Shown: positions 63,992 to 64,000 of the stretch, piece by piece
How the letters are laid out: the number at the start of each line of letters is the position of its first letter
How positions within the stretch are numbered: position 1 is the first letter of the stretch
Assembly: GCF_023707985.1 (NCBI RefSeq)
Contig: NZ_BRCF01000003.1
Location: 124,001-188,000 of the forward strand
Direction: 5' to 3'
DNA from: Sporosarcina sp. NCCP-2716
GTDB taxonomy: Bacteria > Bacillota > Bacilli > Bacillales_A > Planococcaceae
DNA: 64,000 bases
The notes under the pieces: model-generated
The model's input: the letters and a program-made list of their open reading frames with translations, nothing else
Database searches by the model: none
What the model was told of the DNA's origin: nothing
Made by a program: the position numbers and the translations under genes

Positions 63992-64000
63992 GATCTCCTT

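Overview
The window is a chromosomal segment of a GC-rich (by eye), endospore-lineage Bacillales bacterium. It is most likely a member of the Planococcaceae/Caryophanaceae, the Sporosarcina-Planococcus side. The evidence is the classic Bacillus block ruvA / safA / pheA-pheB-obg-spo0B / rpmA-prp-rplU / spoIVFB-spoIVFA / minD-minC / mreD-mreC-mreB / radC / maf / spoIIB / prepilin peptidase / folC / valS / hemLBDCXA / ysxC / lonA / clpX / tig / ysoA, together with a staphyloxanthin-type carotenoid cluster. The genus cannot be fixed from this window.

Layout. 1-15.0 kb (minus strand): ruvA (cut by the window edge), spore coat genes ysxE-safA, the spo0B-obgE-pheB-pheA operon, rplU-prp-rpmA with an L21 leader, spoIVFA-spoIVFB behind a sigma-E-like promoter, mreBCD-minCD, radC, maf and a spoIIB-like gene. 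15.1-27.0 kb (minus): a complete type IV pilus locus, read in the order pilV-like, pilW-like, a large solenoid-repeat pseudopilin, a small membrane protein, a VanW-family protein, pilB, pilT, pilC, major pilin, pilM, pilN, pilO, pilD. 27.4-30.9 kb (minus): two tandem membrane diguanylate cyclases. 30.9-34.0 kb: folC (minus), divergent from a pair of ATP-grasp ligases (plus). 34.3-37.3 kb: valS with a T-box leader. 37.3-44.6 kb: a small conserved membrane protein, a SpoVID-like gene without LysM, and hemAXCDBL. 44.8-50.6 kb: ysxC-lonA, clpX and tig, followed by ysoA. 51.7-55.7 kb: a membrane protein, a GNAT enzyme, a HemAT oxygen sensor, cutC and another membrane protein. 55.9-60.1 kb (plus): crtP-crtN-crtQ. 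60.2-64 kb: patB, a lipoprotein class B penicillin-binding protein and a DUF5412-like protein.

How parts work together. The PilB extension ATPase starts with two MshEN-type repeats, a known c-di-GMP-binding fold, and the pilus locus lies next to two diguanylate cyclases. A c-di-GMP-controlled pilus is the natural reading. The locus also carries an unusual 478-residue pseudopilin with at least seven exact 19-residue repeats, predicted to form a beta-solenoid, and its pilin genes are clearly AT-richer than their surroundings. Sporulation proteins are present but several are short: SpoIVFB has no CBS domain, SpoIVFA is short, and the SpoVID-like protein has no LysM.

Repeats are the least explained content. 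There is a 52-bp tandem array near 6.1-6.5 kb and two arrays with an exact 20-bp period built on TTTATGAGCG near 27.3 and 34.1 kb. Each sits directly downstream of a minus-strand intrinsic terminator. Four palindromic elements with GGTGCCTGTGC-type ends lie in the 54-60 kb region, two of them bracketing cutC. No tRNA, rRNA, insertion sequence, prophage or CRISPR array was seen.
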